Assembly (NCBI RefSeq): GCF_000372525.1
Contig: NZ_AQUR01000071.1
Location: 1 to 51,045 of the forward strand
Source: Cupriavidus neocaledonicus
GTDB taxonomy: Bacteria > Pseudomonadota > Gammaproteobacteria > Burkholderiales > Burkholderiaceae
Direction of reading: 5' to 3'
Length of the DNA: 51,045 nucleotides
The notes below the pieces were generated by a model that saw only the letters and a list, made by a program, of their open reading frames with translations, did no database searches and had not been told where the DNA came from. The position numbers were made by a program, and so were the translations under genes. This document shows, one piece after another, positions 1 through 10,671 of the stretch (position 1 is its first letter; every line of letters begins with the position of its first letter).

Positions 1-1
1 T

Positions 2-268
2 CGCCGCCCGGGATGGGCGCAAAAGGCGTGGGAGCATTGGTGCGAACAAGCAAGGCAGAGCCGAATACCTGCCCTCGAACTGTTCGCCCAGCGCCTGAAA
101 GCGTATTGGCACGGCATCCTTGCCCGATGCCGCCATCCGCTGAATACCAGCGTCGTTGAGGGCATCAACAACACCATCAAAGTCATCAAGCGCCGAGCCT
201 ATGGCTACCGTGACGAGGAATACTTCTTCCTGAAGATCAAGGCTGCCTTCCCCGGAATTCCTCGTTGA
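2..268 (+). CDS. ISL3-family transposase, C-terminal fragment
   Basis: The frame is open from the left edge and ends with TGA at 266-268. The visible 88 residues include the C-terminal block typical of ISL3 transposases: 'LNTSVVEGINNTIKVIKRRA', then Y-G-Y-R-D and 'FFLKIKAAFPG'. The Glu in VEGINN lies in the region of the last acidic catalytic residue of the DDE transposase; that is family knowledge rather than something this fragment proves. The N-terminal zinc-finger part lies outside the window. The start is unknown, so this is a partial gene by sampling and not necessarily a broken one. Confidence 0.85.
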   Translation, partial: RRPGWAQKAWEHWCEQARQSRIPALELFAQRLKAYWHGILARCRHPLNTSVVEGINNTIKVIKRRAYGYRDEEYFFLKIKAAFPGIPR

Positions 269-271
269 ACC
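250..271 (+). repeat. IS terminal inverted repeat (right end)
   Basis: The reverse complement of 250-271 matches 50782-50803 in 19 of 22 positions, including the shared core GAATTCCGGGG. The two copies face each other across the window. Confidence 0.7.
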
Positions 272-311
272 AAAAATTAGGGTCACCCCCCGTCTCCCAC
301 CCGCGTCCGCC

Positions 312-1973
312 TTACGAAGCAGCGCTCCTGAGACGCAGCGCATTGGCGATGACCGAGGCCGAGCTCAGGCTCATCGCCAGCGCCGCGATCATCGGCGACA
401 GCAGCAGGCCCGTCGCGGGATACAGCACGCCGGCCGCCAGCGGCACGCCGAGGGCGTTGTAAATGAAGGCAAAACCGAGATTCTGCTTCATGTTTCGAAT
501 GGTCGCGCGCGACAGTCGCCGGGCGCGGGCGATGCCGCGCAGATCCCCCTTGACCAGCGTGACCTGCGCGCTGTTCATCGCGACATCGGTGCCGGTGCCC
601 ATGGCGATACCGACATCCGCCTGCGCCAGCGCCGGCGCGTCATTGATGCCGTCCCCCGCCATGGCGACCACCGCGCCCGCGTGTTGCAGGGCACTGACAA
701 GTTCCAGCTTGTCCGCCGGCTTGACCTCGCCGTGGAATTCGTCCACGCCAAGTTTTGCCGCCACCGCCCTGGCCGTTGCGATGCCATCGCCGGTCGCCAT
801 GACGACACGGATGCCGTCATCCCGCAGACGCGACAGCGCTTCGGGCGTGGTGGCCTTGAGCGGGTCGGAGACGGCGAGCAGGCCCGCAAGCCTGTTGTCG
901 ACGGCGAGATACATCACGCTGGCGCCTTGTGCACGCAATGCGTCCGCCTGCGCCACCAGCGGATCGGTGTCCACGCCCTCGCCCTGCATCAGCGCGGTGT
1001 TTCCGATCGCGATCTTGCTGCCGCCCAGCGTGCCCCTGACGCCGATCCCCGAACTCGACTCGAAGCGCCCTGGCTTGTCCAACGGCAGGCCGCGACTACG
1101 GGCTGCCTCGACGATCGCGGCGGCCAGTGGATGTTCGCTGCCCTGATCCACGCTGGCAGCCAGGCGCAGCACGTCATCCTCGGTAAAGCCCCCGGCGCCG
1201 ATGGCGCGCTCGAAGACCGGCCTGCCTTCGGTGAGCGTCCCGGTCTTGTCGACAATCAGGGTGTCGACCTTGCGCAGGTTCTCGATCGCCGCGGCGTCGC
1301 GGAACAGCACGCCGCCGGATGCCCCCTTGCCGCTTGCCACCATGATCGACATCGGCGTAGCCAGGCCCAGCGCGCAAGGACAGGCGATGATCAGCACCGC
1401 GACGGCATTGATCAGCCCGAACACCCAGCTCGGCTCGGGACCGAACAGCCCCCACGCGACCAGGGTCAGCACCGCGATGCCGATCACACCGACGACGAAG
1501 ACGCCGGCAACCTGGTCCGCCATCCGCTGCATCGGCGCCTTCGAGCGCTGCGCCTGCGCCACCATCTGGACGATCTGCGACAGCACGGTCTGCGAGCCGA
1601 CTTTTTCGGACTGGATCACGAGGCTGCCCGAAGTGTTCATGGTGGCGCCGATGACACGGTCGCCGACGCGCTTGGTGGTCGGCATGGGCTCGCCGGTGAT
1701 CATCGACTCGTCGACGGCGCTGCTGCCTTCGGTCACGACACCGTCGACCGGCACCTTCTCGCCGGGCCGCACGCGCAGCAGGTCGCCGACATGCACATGG
1801 GCAAGGGGCACGTCTTCCTCGATCCCGCCGGGACCGATGCGCCTAGCCGTCTTGGGCGCCAGCCCCAGCAGCGCCCTGATGGCGGCCGAGGTCTGGGAGC
1901 GGGCCTTCAGTTCCAGCAGTTGCCCCAGCCCGGATACCAGACAGGTAGGCGCCTTCGGCCGGACTGCCCGCAT
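312..1973 (-). pseudogene. Copper-translocating P1B-type ATPase, 5'-truncated
   Basis: Clear Cu(I) ATPase sequence runs from about 1935 down to the TAA at 312. It has the actuator TGEP motif (ESMITGEP), the metal-site CPC ([13 protein letters not shown]), the phosphorylation motif DKTGT, the TGD motif and [20 protein letters not shown] in the hinge. Homology begins abruptly at [11 protein letters not shown], a position that in CopF/CopA-type pumps follows the fourth membrane helix. The cytosolic metal-binding domains and the first membrane helices are therefore missing. An ATG at 1973 could start the remnant, but the 12 or so residues before LGQ look unrelated to the family. It stops 40 bp from the IS end and points away from the cus operon. 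It is probably non-functional as a pump, because the transmembrane path is incomplete. Confidence 0.85.
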
Positions 1974-2213
1974 AGCTGGCGGACCCTGGCCCATCAAAGA
2001 TGGTATGAACCCGTCTCTCACCAAAACATTACGCAACCATGACATCCCGGTAAGCTGCAACGATCTTTTTCGGTCGGGTCCTGGATGTCTTCCCACGGCG
2101 CCAATGGCCGGGCGGCGATGATGACGGGCGGAAGTACGGCAGGATGCCCCCAACCGGCATATGCCGCAAGCAGTCAAACTGCTGCTACCATTCACGCAAC
2201 CTGGGCATCTCCT

Positions 2214-2612
2214 GTGCGTACTATTTTCCGTCGGCTCTGGCTTGCCGCCTTCCTGCTGAGCGCTTTCCTGACAGTGCAACTGGCAGCGGCGGCGTACGCC
2301 TGCGACGGCAGCCGGTATTCGTTGGCCGCGACGCAAGAGATGGCGGGCATGACCGAAGCCTGCCCCGACATGGCAAACGAACACGCCGGGCCTGCCGTAC
2401 ATGATGGTCTTTGCCAGGAACATTGCCAGCTCGGCTCGAAATCGGCCGACCATGCCACGCCCCAGACTCCTGCATTTCACCCGGTGCTGGTCAATGTCGT
2501 GGTGCCCGCGCCGATACCGGTACTCGCGCATCGCATAGCCACTCCCCGCGATGCGATTCCCCGGGCCCCGCCACGCCCGCTTCCCATCCTTCACTGCTGT
2601 TTCCGCACGTAG
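2214..2612 (+). CDS. cusD: Small Cys/His-containing periplasmic protein, CusD-like
   Basis: From a GTG at 2214 the protein begins with a good signal peptide ([19 protein letters not shown], then Ala-rich, cut near AYA). The mature part is about 105 residues, with DGLCQEHCQ and a C-terminal HCCFRT. It lies immediately upstream of cusC on the same strand, which is the position of cusD in the C. metallidurans cusDCBAF operon; its function is not established there. An upstream ATG at 2085 would give a longer product with a non-secretory leader, so the signal peptide favours 2214, although I see no strong Shine-Dalgarno before it. Cys and His residues suggest metal binding (inference). The gene name rests on position and general character, not on an alignment. 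Confidence 0.6.
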   Translation: MRTIFRRLWLAAFLLSAFLTVQLAAAAYACDGSRYSLAATQEMAGMTEACPDMANEHAGPAVHDGLCQEHCQLGSKSADHATPQTPAFHPVLVNVVVPAPIPVLAHRIATPRDAIPRAPPRPLPILHCCFRT

Positions 2613-2684
2613 CCTCCGAAGCAACGCCTGTTGTCCTGCCCTGAGCCATGGTCTCCAGGGTGGTCGTTGCTTTGCGGAGGCTTT

Positions 2685-3992
2685 ATGCATTTGCGCTTAC
2701 CCATCCAGTGCGGGCGCCGGCTGGCGCTCGTCCTCACGCTGCTTGCCGTGATCCGTCCGGCGTGGGCGCAGTCCGCGCCGACCCTTTCCTTGCAGGAAGC
2801 GCTCGCGCTCGCCACGTCGCGTTCGGCCGATGCCGAGACCTCGCGCTCGGCAGTACAGTCGGCCGTCGAGATGGCAGTGGCTGGCAGGCAGATGCCGGAT
2901 CCGGTCCTGAAGGTCGGCGTCAACAACGTCCCGGCGAATGGCCCGGACCGGTTCTCGCTGGGCACCGATTCGATGACGATGAGGTCGATCAGCCTCATGC
3001 AGGAATTCACGCGCCCGGCGAAGCGGCAGGCCCGCGCAGAGCGCTTCGAGGCCGAGGCGTCGTCGGCCGAGGCCCAACGTATGGTGGCGCTGGCCAACGT
3101 GCAGCGCGGCACCGCCACGGCGTGGCTGGAGCGCTGGTATGCGGAGCGCGCGCACGAGCTGCTCGCCGAACAGGCGCAATCGGTCAGGTTGTTGATCGAT
3201 GCGGCACAGGCTGCCTATCGAGGCAACCGCGGCTCACGCGCCGAGATCCTGGCCGCCCGGATCGAATCGCAGCAACTGCAGGATCGCGAAGACGAAGCCC
3301 GCGCCGCGGTCGCCTCGTCCCGGGCGACGCTGCGCCGGTGGGTCGGCGACGCCGCAGCGTTGCCGCTGGCCGAGCGCCCCGCGTTCGATGCTCCGGCCTG
3401 GCTCGATACCCTGGATGCGGCCGACGCCACGCAACTGCCGGACGTCGTTGCCGCGCAGGCGCAAGCCGGCGTGGCCGAGGCCGAGAGCCGCGTCGCGCGA
3501 GAGAACAAGGTGCCCGATGTCAGCGTCGAGCTGATGTACAGCCAGCGCGGCCCCGCCTACTCGAATATGGTGTCGCTGAACGTCTCGCTGCCGGTGCCCT
3601 GGGACCAGCGCAACCGCCAGGACCGCGAACTGTCCGCCAGGGTCGCGCAGGCCAATGCCGCGCGGGCGCAAGCCGAATCGGTACGCCGTGGCCTGATTGG
3701 ACAGCTGCGCGGCAAGCAGGCCGAACTGCAACTCAGCCAGACGCGCCTGGAGCGCTATCGCAATGCCACGTTACCGCTGGCGCAGGCACAAACCGAGGCG
3801 GCCCTGACCGCCTATCGCACTGGCGCCGGCAGCCTGGCAGCCGTGGCGGACGCCAGCCGCAAGGCGCTCGATCTCTCGCTCGAACGGCTCAGGCTGGAGG
3901 CGGCGACCGCCAGGCTGTGGGCCGAGCTCACGTTCCTGATGCCGTTGCCGACCGCCGCGCAAGCGATGCCGCCGCAAGGAGCCCAACCATGA
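2685..3992 (+). CDS. cusC: Outer-membrane factor of Cu/Ag efflux (CusC-type, TolC superfamily)
   Basis: This 435-residue protein would form the outer-membrane channel of the tripartite Cu(I)/Ag(I) exporter. A GGAGG lies 4 nt before the ATG at 2685. Residues 1-30 form a signal peptide ending at AWAQS. The rest has the two-fold helical repeats of outer-membrane efflux proteins: [10 protein letters not shown] near the N-terminus, a long coiled-coil region, then a second repeat with LNVSLPVPW and [19 protein letters not shown]. No lipobox Cys follows the signal peptide, unlike E. coli CusC. The stop overlaps the cusB start (ATGA at 3989-3992), so translation is likely coupled. An in-frame ATG at 2631 would place extra residues before the signal peptide and is not preferred. 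Confidence 0.9.
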   Translation: MHLRLPIQCGRRLALVLTLLAVIRPAWAQSAPTLSLQEALALATSRSADAETSRSAVQSAVEMAVAGRQMPDPVLKVGVNNVPANGPDRFSLGTDSMTMRSISLMQEFTRPAKRQARAERFEAEASSAEAQRMVALANVQRGTATAWLERWYAERAHELLAEQAQSVRLLIDAAQAAYRGNRGSRAEILAARIESQQLQDREDEARAAVASSRATLRRWVGDAAALPLAERPAFDAPAWLDTLDAADATQLPDVVAAQAQAGVAEAESRVARENKVPDVSVELMYSQRGPAYSNMVSLNVSLPVPWDQRNRQDRELSARVAQANAARAQAESVRRGLIGQLRGKQAELQLSQTRLERYRNATLPLAQAQTEAALTAYRTGAGSLAAVADASRKALDLSLERLRLEAATARLWAELTFLMPLPTAAQAMPPQGAQP

Positions 3993-5533
3993 AGCAAACC
4001 ACGATGGCACGAACCCTGGTGGTCCTGCTGGTGCTGGCGAGCGCAGGCGCTGCCTATTACCTCGGCCATCAACAGGGTCGCCGGCAGATCGCCGCGCCGG
4101 ACACGCCGGCGAGCGGCACCGGTGGGGCGAATCTGAAGGCCGGCGATATCGATCCGGGCACGGGCAAGCGCATCCTCTACTGGCATGATCCGATGGTGCC
4201 GGGCCAGCGCTTCGACAAGCCCGGCAAGTCGCCCTTCATGGATATGCCGTTGTCGCCCGTGTACGAGGAAGCCGGCGGCGGCGCAACCGTGACGGTCGAC
4301 AACCGCGTGGCGCAGAACCTTGGTGTTCGCACGGCAGAGGTAAAGACGGGCCGGCTGGCCTCCGCATTCGAAGTCCCGGGCAATATTGCGATCAACGAGC
4401 GCGGCATCGAAGTGCTGCAGGCCCGTAGCAGCGGGTTCGTCGAGCATGCGTATGCCAGGACGACACTGGATCCGGTTCGCAAAGGCCAGCCGCTGGCGCA
4501 GATCTATTCGCCGGAATGGGTCACCGCGCAAGAGGAATACCTGGCGGTGGTGCGCATGGGCGCAACCTTGCAGGGCGATTTGCGCGAGGCCGCGCTGGCC
4601 CGCATGCGGCAGGCCGGCATGACCGACAGCCACATCCGCCTGGTGCAGGACACCGGCAAGCTGCAGCCGCGGCTTGCCATCACCAGCCCCGTCGACGGCA
4701 TCGTCACCGAGATCGGCGCGCGCGACGGCATGACGGTCTCCCCCGGCACGACACTCTTTCGCCTTGCCAGCCTGGCGACGGTATGGGTACTGGCCGAGGT
4801 GCCGGAGACCTATGTCTCGCGGCTACGGCCTGGACAGGCGGTGTCCGCGCTGGCGGCCGCCCTGCCTGGACAAACGCTGAGCGGCAAGGTCGACGCGGTC
4901 CTGCCAGACATCAACGCCAGCACCCGCACTGTCAGAGTCCGGATGGAACTGCAGAACAAGGGCCGGCAGTTGTTGCCAGGCATGTTCGTGACTGTCCGCT
5001 TCGATGCCGCGCCGGGCCCGGACAGGCTGCTGGTCCCGACCGAGTCGCTGATCCACACCGGAACGCGCACGATCGTCATGGTGGAGACCGCACCCGGTGG
5101 GTTCAGCCCCGTCGAGGTCAGGACCGGCGCCACCGCGGGCGGACAGACCGAAGTGACCGAAGGCCTCGAAGCCGGACAGAAGGTCGTGGTCTCCGGCCAG
5201 TTCCTGATCGATTCCGAAGCCAGCCTGCGGGGTACCGCGCAGCGCATGGCCGCAGCGCCGGCCGCGCCCGCGGTTGCCGCCGCAGGGCCTGAGCACGAAG
5301 GCAACGGACGCGTGGAGGCGGTCAGCGCGCAAAGCATGACGATTTCCCACGAGCCGATCCCGTCGGCCAGGTGGGGCGCCATGACCATGGACTTTGCCGC
5401 ACCCGCTTCCGGCATGCCGCAAGGATTCAAGCCCGGCGACCGCATCCGCTTCCGCTTTCACCTGGACCGCGACGGCGCGGCGACGCTGTCATCGGTGGAA
5501 CGCGCAGCGCCTGCATCGGGAGCCAGGCCATGA
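3989..5533 (+). CDS. cusB: Periplasmic adaptor of Cu/Ag efflux (CusB) with fused C-terminal CusF domain
   Basis: The 514-residue membrane-fusion protein links the RND pump to the outer-membrane factor. An N-terminal membrane anchor (residues about 7-26) is followed by a heavy-metal-binding segment with YWHDPM and FMDMPL at about 60-85. The barrel-sandwich, hairpin and beta-barrel regions follow ([23 protein letters not shown]). Residues about 435-510 are a CusF-like metallochaperone domain. It has His454, Trp462, Met465 and Met467 in the arrangement that binds Cu(I)/Ag(I) in CusF by a Trp-capped site. This adaptor-chaperone fusion is known from SilB/CusB proteins of Cupriavidus. The gene overlaps cusC upstream and cusA downstream by 4 bp each, so the three are co-translated. 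Confidence 0.92.
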   Translation: MKQTTMARTLVVLLVLASAGAAYYLGHQQGRRQIAAPDTPASGTGGANLKAGDIDPGTGKRILYWHDPMVPGQRFDKPGKSPFMDMPLSPVYEEAGGGATVTVDNRVAQNLGVRTAEVKTGRLASAFEVPGNIAINERGIEVLQARSSGFVEHAYARTTLDPVRKGQPLAQIYSPEWVTAQEEYLAVVRMGATLQGDLREAALARMRQAGMTDSHIRLVQDTGKLQPRLAITSPVDGIVTEIGARDGMTVSPGTTLFRLASLATVWVLAEVPETYVSRLRPGQAVSALAAALPGQTLSGKVDAVLPDINASTRTVRVRMELQNKGRQLLPGMFVTVRFDAAPGPDRLLVPTESLIHTGTRTIVMVETAPGGFSPVEVRTGATAGGQTEVTEGLEAGQKVVVSGQFLIDSEASLRGTAQRMAAAPAAPAVAAAGPEHEGNGRVEAVSAQSMTISHEPIPSARWGAMTMDFAAPASGMPQGFKPGDRIRFRFHLDRDGAATLSSVERAAPASGARP

Positions 5534-8500
5534 TCGCGCAGCTGATCCTGGCTTCGATCCGCAACCGCGTCCTGGTGCTGCTGGCCACGCTCGTGCTGAC
5601 CGCGTGGGGCTTGTGGGCCGCGCGCAGCACGCCGCTCGACGCGCTGCCGGACCTGTCCGACGTGCAGGTCATCATCCGCACGCCATTTCCCGGCCAGGCC
5701 CCGCAGATCGTCGAAAACCTGGTCACCTATCCTCTCACCACGACGATGCTGTCCGTGCCCGGTGCCAGGACCGTGCGCGGCTATTCGTTCTTCGGTGACT
5801 CCTATGTCTATGTGTTGTTCGAGGACGACACGGACCTCTACTGGGCGCGCTCGCGCGTGCTGGAATACCTGAACCAGGTGCAGTCGCGCCTGCCCGCCGC
5901 GGCCAGGCCCGCGCTTGGCCCGGACGCGACCGGCGTAGGCTGGATCTACGAGTACGCCCTGGTCGACAAGACCGGCCAGCACGATCTCAGCCAGTTGCGC
6001 GCGTTGCAGGACTGGTTCCTGCGCTTCGAGCTCAAGTCGCTGCCCAATGTGGCCGAAGTCGCTTCGCTGGGCGGCATGGTCAGGCAGTACCAGATCGTCC
6101 TGATGCCGGACCGGCTGCGTGCCTATAACCTGTCGCAGGCCAAGGTGCTGGCGGCGCTCAGGGGAGCGAACCGGGAAACCGGCGGCTCGGTGCTGGAACT
6201 GGGCGAAGCCGAGTACATGGTACGTGCCAGCGGCTACCTGAAGACGCTTGACGACTTCCGCCAGATTCCGCTGGCCACCAGCGATACCGGCATCCCGGTA
6301 CGGCTGGGAGACGTTGCCACCATTCAGCTGGGGCCGGAAATGCGGCGCGGCATCGCGGAACTCGACGGCCAGGGCGAAGTCGCGGGCGGCGTCATTGTGA
6401 TGCGTTCGGGCAAGAATGCGCTGGAGACCATCGACGCGGTCAAGGCCAGGCTCGCCACCTTGCAAGCGAGCCTGCCCGAGGGCGTGGAGGTGGTGACGAC
6501 CTACGACCGTTCAGCGCTGATCAAGCGTGCCGTGGATAACCTGACAGCCAGGCTCATCGAGGAATTCATCGTGGTGGCGCTGGTGTGCCTGGTGTTCCTG
6601 TTTCATTTGCGGTCCGCGCTGGTTGCCATTGTCTCGCTGCCGCTCGGCGTGCTGGCAGCGTTCCTGGTGATGCGCTACCAGGGCGTGAACGCCAACATCA
6701 TGTCGCTTGGCGGTATCGCCATCGCCATTGGCGCAATGGTCGACGCGGCGGTGGTGATGATCGAGAACGCCCACAAGCACCTGGAACGCTGGCACGCCGA
6801 CAATCCCGGACGGCAACTGACCACGCAGCAGCGATGGCGCGTCACGGGCGAGTCCGCGGCGGAGGTGGGGCCGGCCCTGTTCTTCTCGCTGCTGATCATC
6901 ACGCTCTCGTTCATTCCCGTATTCACCCTGGAGGCGCAGGAGGGGCGGCTGTTCTCGCCGCTGGCGTTCACCAAGACCTATTCCATGGCGGCCGCGGCCG
7001 GCCTGTCGGTCACGCTGGTACCCGTCCTGATGGGCTACATGATTCGCGGCAGGATTCCGTCGGAACAGGCCAATCCGCTCAGCCGGTGGTTGATCCGCGG
7101 CTACCAGCCATTGCTGGCCAGGGTGCTTGCCTATCCCAAGACCACCATCGCGATCGCGGTACTGCTGCTGGCGGCAACCGCCTGGCCCATCATGCGTATC
7201 GGCGGGGAGTTCATGCCCCCGCTCGACGAGGGAGACCTGCTGTACATGCCATCGGCGCTGCCGGGCCTCTCCGCCGGCAAGGCGGCGCAGCTGTTGCAGC
7301 AGACCGATCGGCTCATCAAGACCGTGCCTGAGGTGGCGACAGTATTCGGCAAGGCCGGCCGGGCCGATACCGCCACCGATCCGGCGCCCATCGAGATGTT
7401 CGAGACCACCATCCAGTTCAAGCCGCGGGACCAGTGGCGGGCGGGCATGACGACCGACAAGCTGGTGGAGGAACTGGATCGCGTGGTCAGCGTGCCTGGC
7501 TTGTCGAACGTCTGGGTACCACCGATACGCAACCGCATCGACATGCTCGCCACGGGGATCAAGAGCCCGGTCGGCATCAAGTTGGCCGGCACGGACCTGA
7601 AAGAGATCGACAGGCTCGCCACAAGGATAGAAGAGGCGGTCAGGACAGTACCGGGAGTCACATCGGCGCTGGCCGAACGTCTCACCGGCGGCCGCTATAT
7701 CGATGTGGATATCGACCGCGGAGCCGCTGGCCGGTACGGTCTCAACATCGAGGATGTGCAGAGTATCGTGTCATCGGCGATCGGGGGCGAGAATGTCGGT
7801 GAAGTGGTCGACGGGCTGGCGCGTTTTCCGATCAACGTCCGCTATCCGCGCGACTATCGTGATTCCCTCGAGCAAATGCGTGCCCTGCCCATCGTCACCG
7901 ACAAGGGCCTGCAGATCACGCTTGCGGACGTGGCGCGCATCGGGGTCGTGCAAGGCCCGCCGATGTTGCGCAGCGAGAATGCGCGCTTGTCCGGCTGGAT
8001 CTATGTCGACATTCGCGGACGGGATCTCCGTTCAGTCGTGCGCGAGATGCAGGCCGTGGTGGCAAAGACAGTGCCGATGACCGCGGGGTATTCGCTGAGC
8101 TGGTCGGGGCAGTTCGAGTACCTGGAACGGGCCACGGCCAGGCTCAAGGTCGTGGTGCCGTTCACGCTGCTGATCATCTTCGTGCTGCTCTATATGGTTT
8201 TCGGCCGCCTGGATGAGGCGCTGCTGATCATGGGCACGCTGCCACTTTCGCTGATTGGCGGCTTCTGGCTGCTCTATCTGCTCGGCTACAACCTCTCCGT
8301 GGCTGGCGTCGTCGGCTTCATTGCGCTGGCCGGCGTGGCGGCGGAGTTCGGTGTCATCATGCTGCTCTATCTGAAACAAGCCTGGAGCGAGCGCGAAGAA
8401 CGCGGCGAGACCACGCAGCGGGCACTTCTCGACGCGATCCAGGAAGGGGCGGTTCAGCGCGTGCGGCCCAAGGCCATGACGGTCGCGGTAATCCTCGGCG

Positions 8501-8700
8501 GCCTGATCCCCATCATGTGGTCGCATGGCACCGGATCGGAACTGATGCAGCGCATCGCCGCGCCAATGGTCGGCGGCATGGTGACCGCCCCATTGCTGTC
8601 CCTCTTTGTCGTACCGGCGGTGTATTGGCTGATGCGCCGACGGCGGTCCCGAGTTCCCCCTGTCCCTACCCAACCTTCACATCAGGACGAATCGCAATGA
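5530..8700 (+). CDS. cusA: RND-family Cu(I)/Ag(I) efflux pump CusA
   Basis: The 1056-residue inner-membrane pump drives Cu(I)/Ag(I) out by proton antiport. It has twelve predicted membrane segments and two large periplasmic loops. The three methionines that bind metal in E. coli CusA (M573, M623, M672) are present at exactly residues 573 (LLYMPS), 623 (IEMFETT) and 672 (IDMLATG). This identifies the monovalent-metal (HME4) group rather than CzcA. The proton-relay Asp lies in [13 protein letters not shown] of helix 4, and the GVAAEFG motif lies in the C-terminal half. ATGA overlaps join it to cusB and to cusF, so stoichiometry is probably set by translational coupling. Confidence 0.97.
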   Translation: MIAQLILASIRNRVLVLLATLVLTAWGLWAARSTPLDALPDLSDVQVIIRTPFPGQAPQIVENLVTYPLTTTMLSVPGARTVRGYSFFGDSYVYVLFEDDTDLYWARSRVLEYLNQVQSRLPAAARPALGPDATGVGWIYEYALVDKTGQHDLSQLRALQDWFLRFELKSLPNVAEVASLGGMVRQYQIVLMPDRLRAYNLSQAKVLAALRGANRETGGSVLELGEAEYMVRASGYLKTLDDFRQIPLATSDTGIPVRLGDVATIQLGPEMRRGIAELDGQGEVAGGVIVMRSGKNALETIDAVKARLATLQASLPEGVEVVTTYDRSALIKRAVDNLTARLIEEFIVVALVCLVFLFHLRSALVAIVSLPLGVLAAFLVMRYQGVNANIMSLGGIAIAIGAMVDAAVVMIENAHKHLERWHADNPGRQLTTQQRWRVTGESAAEVGPALFFSLLIITLSFIPVFTLEAQEGRLFSPLAFTKTYSMAAAAGLSVTLVPVLMGYMIRGRIPSEQANPLSRWLIRGYQPLLARVLAYPKTTIAIAVLLLAATAWPIMRIGGEFMPPLDEGDLLYMPSALPGLSAGKAAQLLQQTDRLIKTVPEVATVFGKAGRADTATDPAPIEMFETTIQFKPRDQWRAGMTTDKLVEELDRVVSVPGLSNVWVPPIRNRIDMLATGIKSPVGIKLAGTDLKEIDRLATRIEEAVRTVPGVTSALAERLTGGRYIDVDIDRGAAGRYGLNIEDVQSIVSSAIGGENVGEVVDGLARFPINVRYPRDYRDSLEQMRALPIVTDKGLQITLADVARIGVVQGPPMLRSENARLSGWIYVDIRGRDLRSVVREMQAVVAKTVPMTAGYSLSWSGQFEYLERATARLKVVVPFTLLIIFVLLYMVFGRLDEALLIMGTLPLSLIGGFWLLYLLGYNLSVAGVVGFIALAGVAAEFGVIMLLYLKQAWSEREERGETTQRALLDAIQEGAVQRVRPKAMTVAVILGGLIPIMWSHGTGSELMQRIAAPMVGGMVTAPLLSLFVVPAVYWLMRRRRSRVPPVPTQPSHQDESQ

Positions 8701-9059
8701 AACCCGGCAAGACTCTCGCACTCGCGCTCACCATCGTCGCCGCCTGCAACGCCTCCACCGCATTCGCAGCGGGATCCATGGACGGCCATGATATGCACGG
8801 CATGGACAACAAGGCAGCCGCCGCGTCGAAGCAGGCCTCCCGACCTGTGCCGGCCGAGATCAGGAAGATCGATGCGTCGGCCGGCAAGGTGACGCTCAAG
8901 CACGGCCCCATCGAGAACCTTGGCATGTCCGCCATGACCATGGCGTTCCCGGTCAAGGACCGCGCCTCGCTGAAGAACTTCAAGGAAGGCGACTCGGTTT
9001 CCGTCACGTTCGACAAGGTCGACGGCAAGCCGACCGTCATCGACATGCAGCGCAAGTAG
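8697..9059 (+). CDS. cusF: CusF-like periplasmic Cu/Ag-binding protein with Trp-to-Met change
   Basis: The 120-residue protein has a signal peptide (residues 1-25, cut near AFAA), a His/Met-rich linker ([10 protein letters not shown]), and a CusF OB-fold. In CusF the metal is bound by one His and two Met, with a Trp lying over the site. Here His69, Met80 and Met82 are kept, but the residue at the Trp position (three before the first Met) is Met77 in the segment LGMSAMTM. The CusF domain fused to CusB keeps its Trp, so the two chaperones in this operon differ in the site itself. The start overlaps the cusA stop by 4 bp. It is the last gene before a hairpin. Confidence 0.88.
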   Translation: MKPGKTLALALTIVAACNASTAFAAGSMDGHDMHGMDNKAAAASKQASRPVPAEIRKIDASAGKVTLKHGPIENLGMSAMTMAFPVKDRASLKNFKEGDSVSVTFDKVDGKPTVIDMQRK

Positions 9060-9071
9060 GAGCGCCTGGCC

Positions 9072-9100
9072 GCATGTCGCCGCTCCCGACGGCGGCATGC
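9072..9100. terminator. Hairpin between convergent cusF and alcohol dehydrogenase
   Basis: An 11-bp stem (GCATGTCGCCG with CGGCGGCATGC, one G-T pair) encloses a 7-nt loop. It sits in the 69 bp between the ends of two convergent genes. There is no T-run, so it would act as a bidirectional structural barrier or a factor-assisted terminator. Confidence 0.5.
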
Positions 9101-9128
9101 CATGCCAGACACTCGGCTGGCCCGGCGG

Positions 9129-10346
9129 CTAGTGGACCGACCCAGGCTGCAGTTCGACCTTGATCCAGCCAGGCTGGCGCCGGTCGAAGGCCTGGTAGGC
9201 CTCGATCGCCGAGGTCATCGGCTCGCGCCGCGTCAGGATCGCGGCCGGGTCCACCGCACCGGTGCGCACCAGCTCGACCAGCCGCGGGATATAGGCGCGG
9301 TGGTTGCAGTTGCCCATGCGCACCGTCAGGTTCTTGTTCATCGCCGCACCGATCGGGAAACTGCGGTCGGTGGGTGGATACACGCCGATGATCGACAGCG
9401 TGCCGGCCTTGGCCAGCGCGCGAATGGCCCAGTCCAGTGCCTGGGCCGGCGCGTCGCCCGGAACCCAGTTGCCCTGCTCCGTGGGGTGGGCGTGCGGCGC
9501 CAGGCGGGCGGCCTCCTGCTCGCTTTCGGGGATGGACGGGTCCTGCGCCGCCGGGCCGTGGTGCGCGTGCATGGCGTCGACGCCGACCGCATCGATGGCC
9601 CGGTCCACGCCGATGCCGCCGGTCAGCTCCACGATGGTCTGCACCGGGTCTTCGGCATCGAAGTTCACCACCTCGGCGCCCTGCGCGCGCGCCATGTCGA
9701 GCCGGTCGGCCACCGCATCCACGGCAAAGATGCGGCCCGCGCCCATCAGCTTCGCCGACGCGATCACGAACTGCCCCACCGGGCCGCAGCCGAACACCGC
9801 TACCGTGTGGCCGGGATGGATGCTGGCGAGGTCGGCACCGAAATAGCCGGTCGGGAAGATGTCGGAGAGCATGATCGCCTGCTCGTCGCTGATATTGTCC
9901 GGCAGCTTGACCAGGTTGACGTGGGCGAACGGCACCCGTGCCTTTTCGGCTTGCAGCCCCTGGAACGGTCCGGTCTGCTCGGGCCCGCCGTAGAAGGCGG
10001 TGCCGGCCTGCTTGCCGTGCGGGTTGGCGTTGTCGCACTGGGCGTAGTAGCCGGCGCGGCAGTACGAGCAATAGCCGCAGGCAATGGTGGACGGGATCAC
10101 GACCCGGTCGCCCACGCTGAGGTTGCGCACGCCGTTGCCGAGGGCCTCGACCACGCCCACGCCTTCGTGGCCCAGTACCGTGCCCGGCGCCAGCCCTTCC
10201 ATGGTGCCGCGCACGAAGTGCAGGTCGGTGCCGCAAATGGCACTGGCGGTCAGGCGCACGATGGCGTCGGTGTCCTGCTCGATCACCGGCTCCGGTACGT
10301 CATCCAGCCGGATGTCGCCGATACCGTGAAATACAACCGCTTTCAT
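9129..10346 (-). CDS. Zinc-dependent alcohol dehydrogenase, formaldehyde-dehydrogenase-like
   Basis: A 405-residue cytosolic medium-chain dehydrogenase. The catalytic zinc ligands are in CGTDLHF and GHEGVGVV. A structural-zinc lobe has four Cys (CGYCSYCRAGYYAQC). The nucleotide fold has GCGPVGQF, followed by the acidic residue that favours NAD(H) (FAVDAV). A His-rich insert (MHAHHGPAAQD) and a length near 400 are typical of the formaldehyde dehydrogenase-like subgroup, which acts on small alcohols or aldehydes. The start at 10346 is chosen because GGAGG lies 5 nt upstream. It converges with cusF and shows no functional link to it. Confidence 0.9.
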   Translation of the reverse strand: MKAVVFHGIGDIRLDDVPEPVIEQDTDAIVRLTASAICGTDLHFVRGTMEGLAPGTVLGHEGVGVVEALGNGVRNLSVGDRVVIPSTIACGYCSYCRAGYYAQCDNANPHGKQAGTAFYGGPEQTGPFQGLQAEKARVPFAHVNLVKLPDNISDEQAIMLSDIFPTGYFGADLASIHPGHTVAVFGCGPVGQFVIASAKLMGAGRIFAVDAVADRLDMARAQGAEVVNFDAEDPVQTIVELTGGIGVDRAIDAVGVDAMHAHHGPAAQDPSIPESEQEAARLAPHAHPTEQGNWVPGDAPAQALDWAIRALAKAGTLSIIGVYPPTDRSFPIGAAMNKNLTVRMGNCNHRAYIPRLVELVRTGAVDPAAILTRREPMTSAIEAYQAFDRRQPGWIKVELQPGSVH

Positions 10347-10671
10347 GGTGTCCTCCACATGAAGCCGGAGCCACCTCCGGCGAGGTCAGTCGGAGTACCA
10401 CTGCTGCAAGGAACATTCCCAACGGGTCGGCCAGCGCCGGCGCCGGGAAAACGAGGCTGGGAAGCGCCCGCCTGGCAATTTCTGCTACGCGCCTTGCAAT
10501 CCATTCCGGCGCGCCGGCACCGGGCGCCAAGGGCATCGGACGCGCCGCGCCGCCGTGATTGCGCGCTTCCGACTTCGGCAACCAGGCGGAGAGAAACGGC
10601 TTGGGCATGTCGATTGCTAAATCTCAGCTGACGTCCTCAAGGTGGCGCACATTACCAAGGAGGCACCCATC
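10347..10671. other. Intergenic region between alcohol dehydrogenase and GST
   Basis: Divergent spacer of 325 bp. I see no convincing gene. The alcohol dehydrogenase Shine-Dalgarno (GGAGG) is at its left edge and the GST Shine-Dalgarno (AAGGAGG, 10657-10663) at its right. Promoters for both genes must lie here, but no motif stands out. Confidence 0.5.

Larger units (their letters stand above)
1..271 (+). mobile_element. Right end of an ISL3-type insertion sequence (cut by the window edge)
   Basis: The last 88 codons of a transposase run from the window edge to position 268. A terminal inverted repeat at 250-271 overlaps the stop codon. The same 22-bp end, inverted, opens another IS copy at 50782-50803 (19 of 22 match). 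The IS boundary is inferred from this match, giving position 271 followed by A-rich flank. ISL3 elements commonly choose AT-rich targets. Family assignment rests on the transposase and is confident; the exact IS name is not. Confidence 0.8.

Noticed and set aside
681..2042. A 453-codon plus-strand frame opposite the copper ATPase
   Set aside because: The minus strand carries unmistakable P-type ATPase motifs; the plus-strand product is His/Arg/Gln-rich without a domain.
1974..2690. Upstream extension of the copper ATPase frame to 2690
   Set aside because: The extra residues have no ATPase similarity and lie antisense to the signal-peptide protein upstream of cusC.
2648..3988. Extension of the cusB frame upstream to 2648
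   Set aside because: It overlaps cusC out of frame. The ATGA junction at 3989 and the membrane anchor give the natural cusB start.
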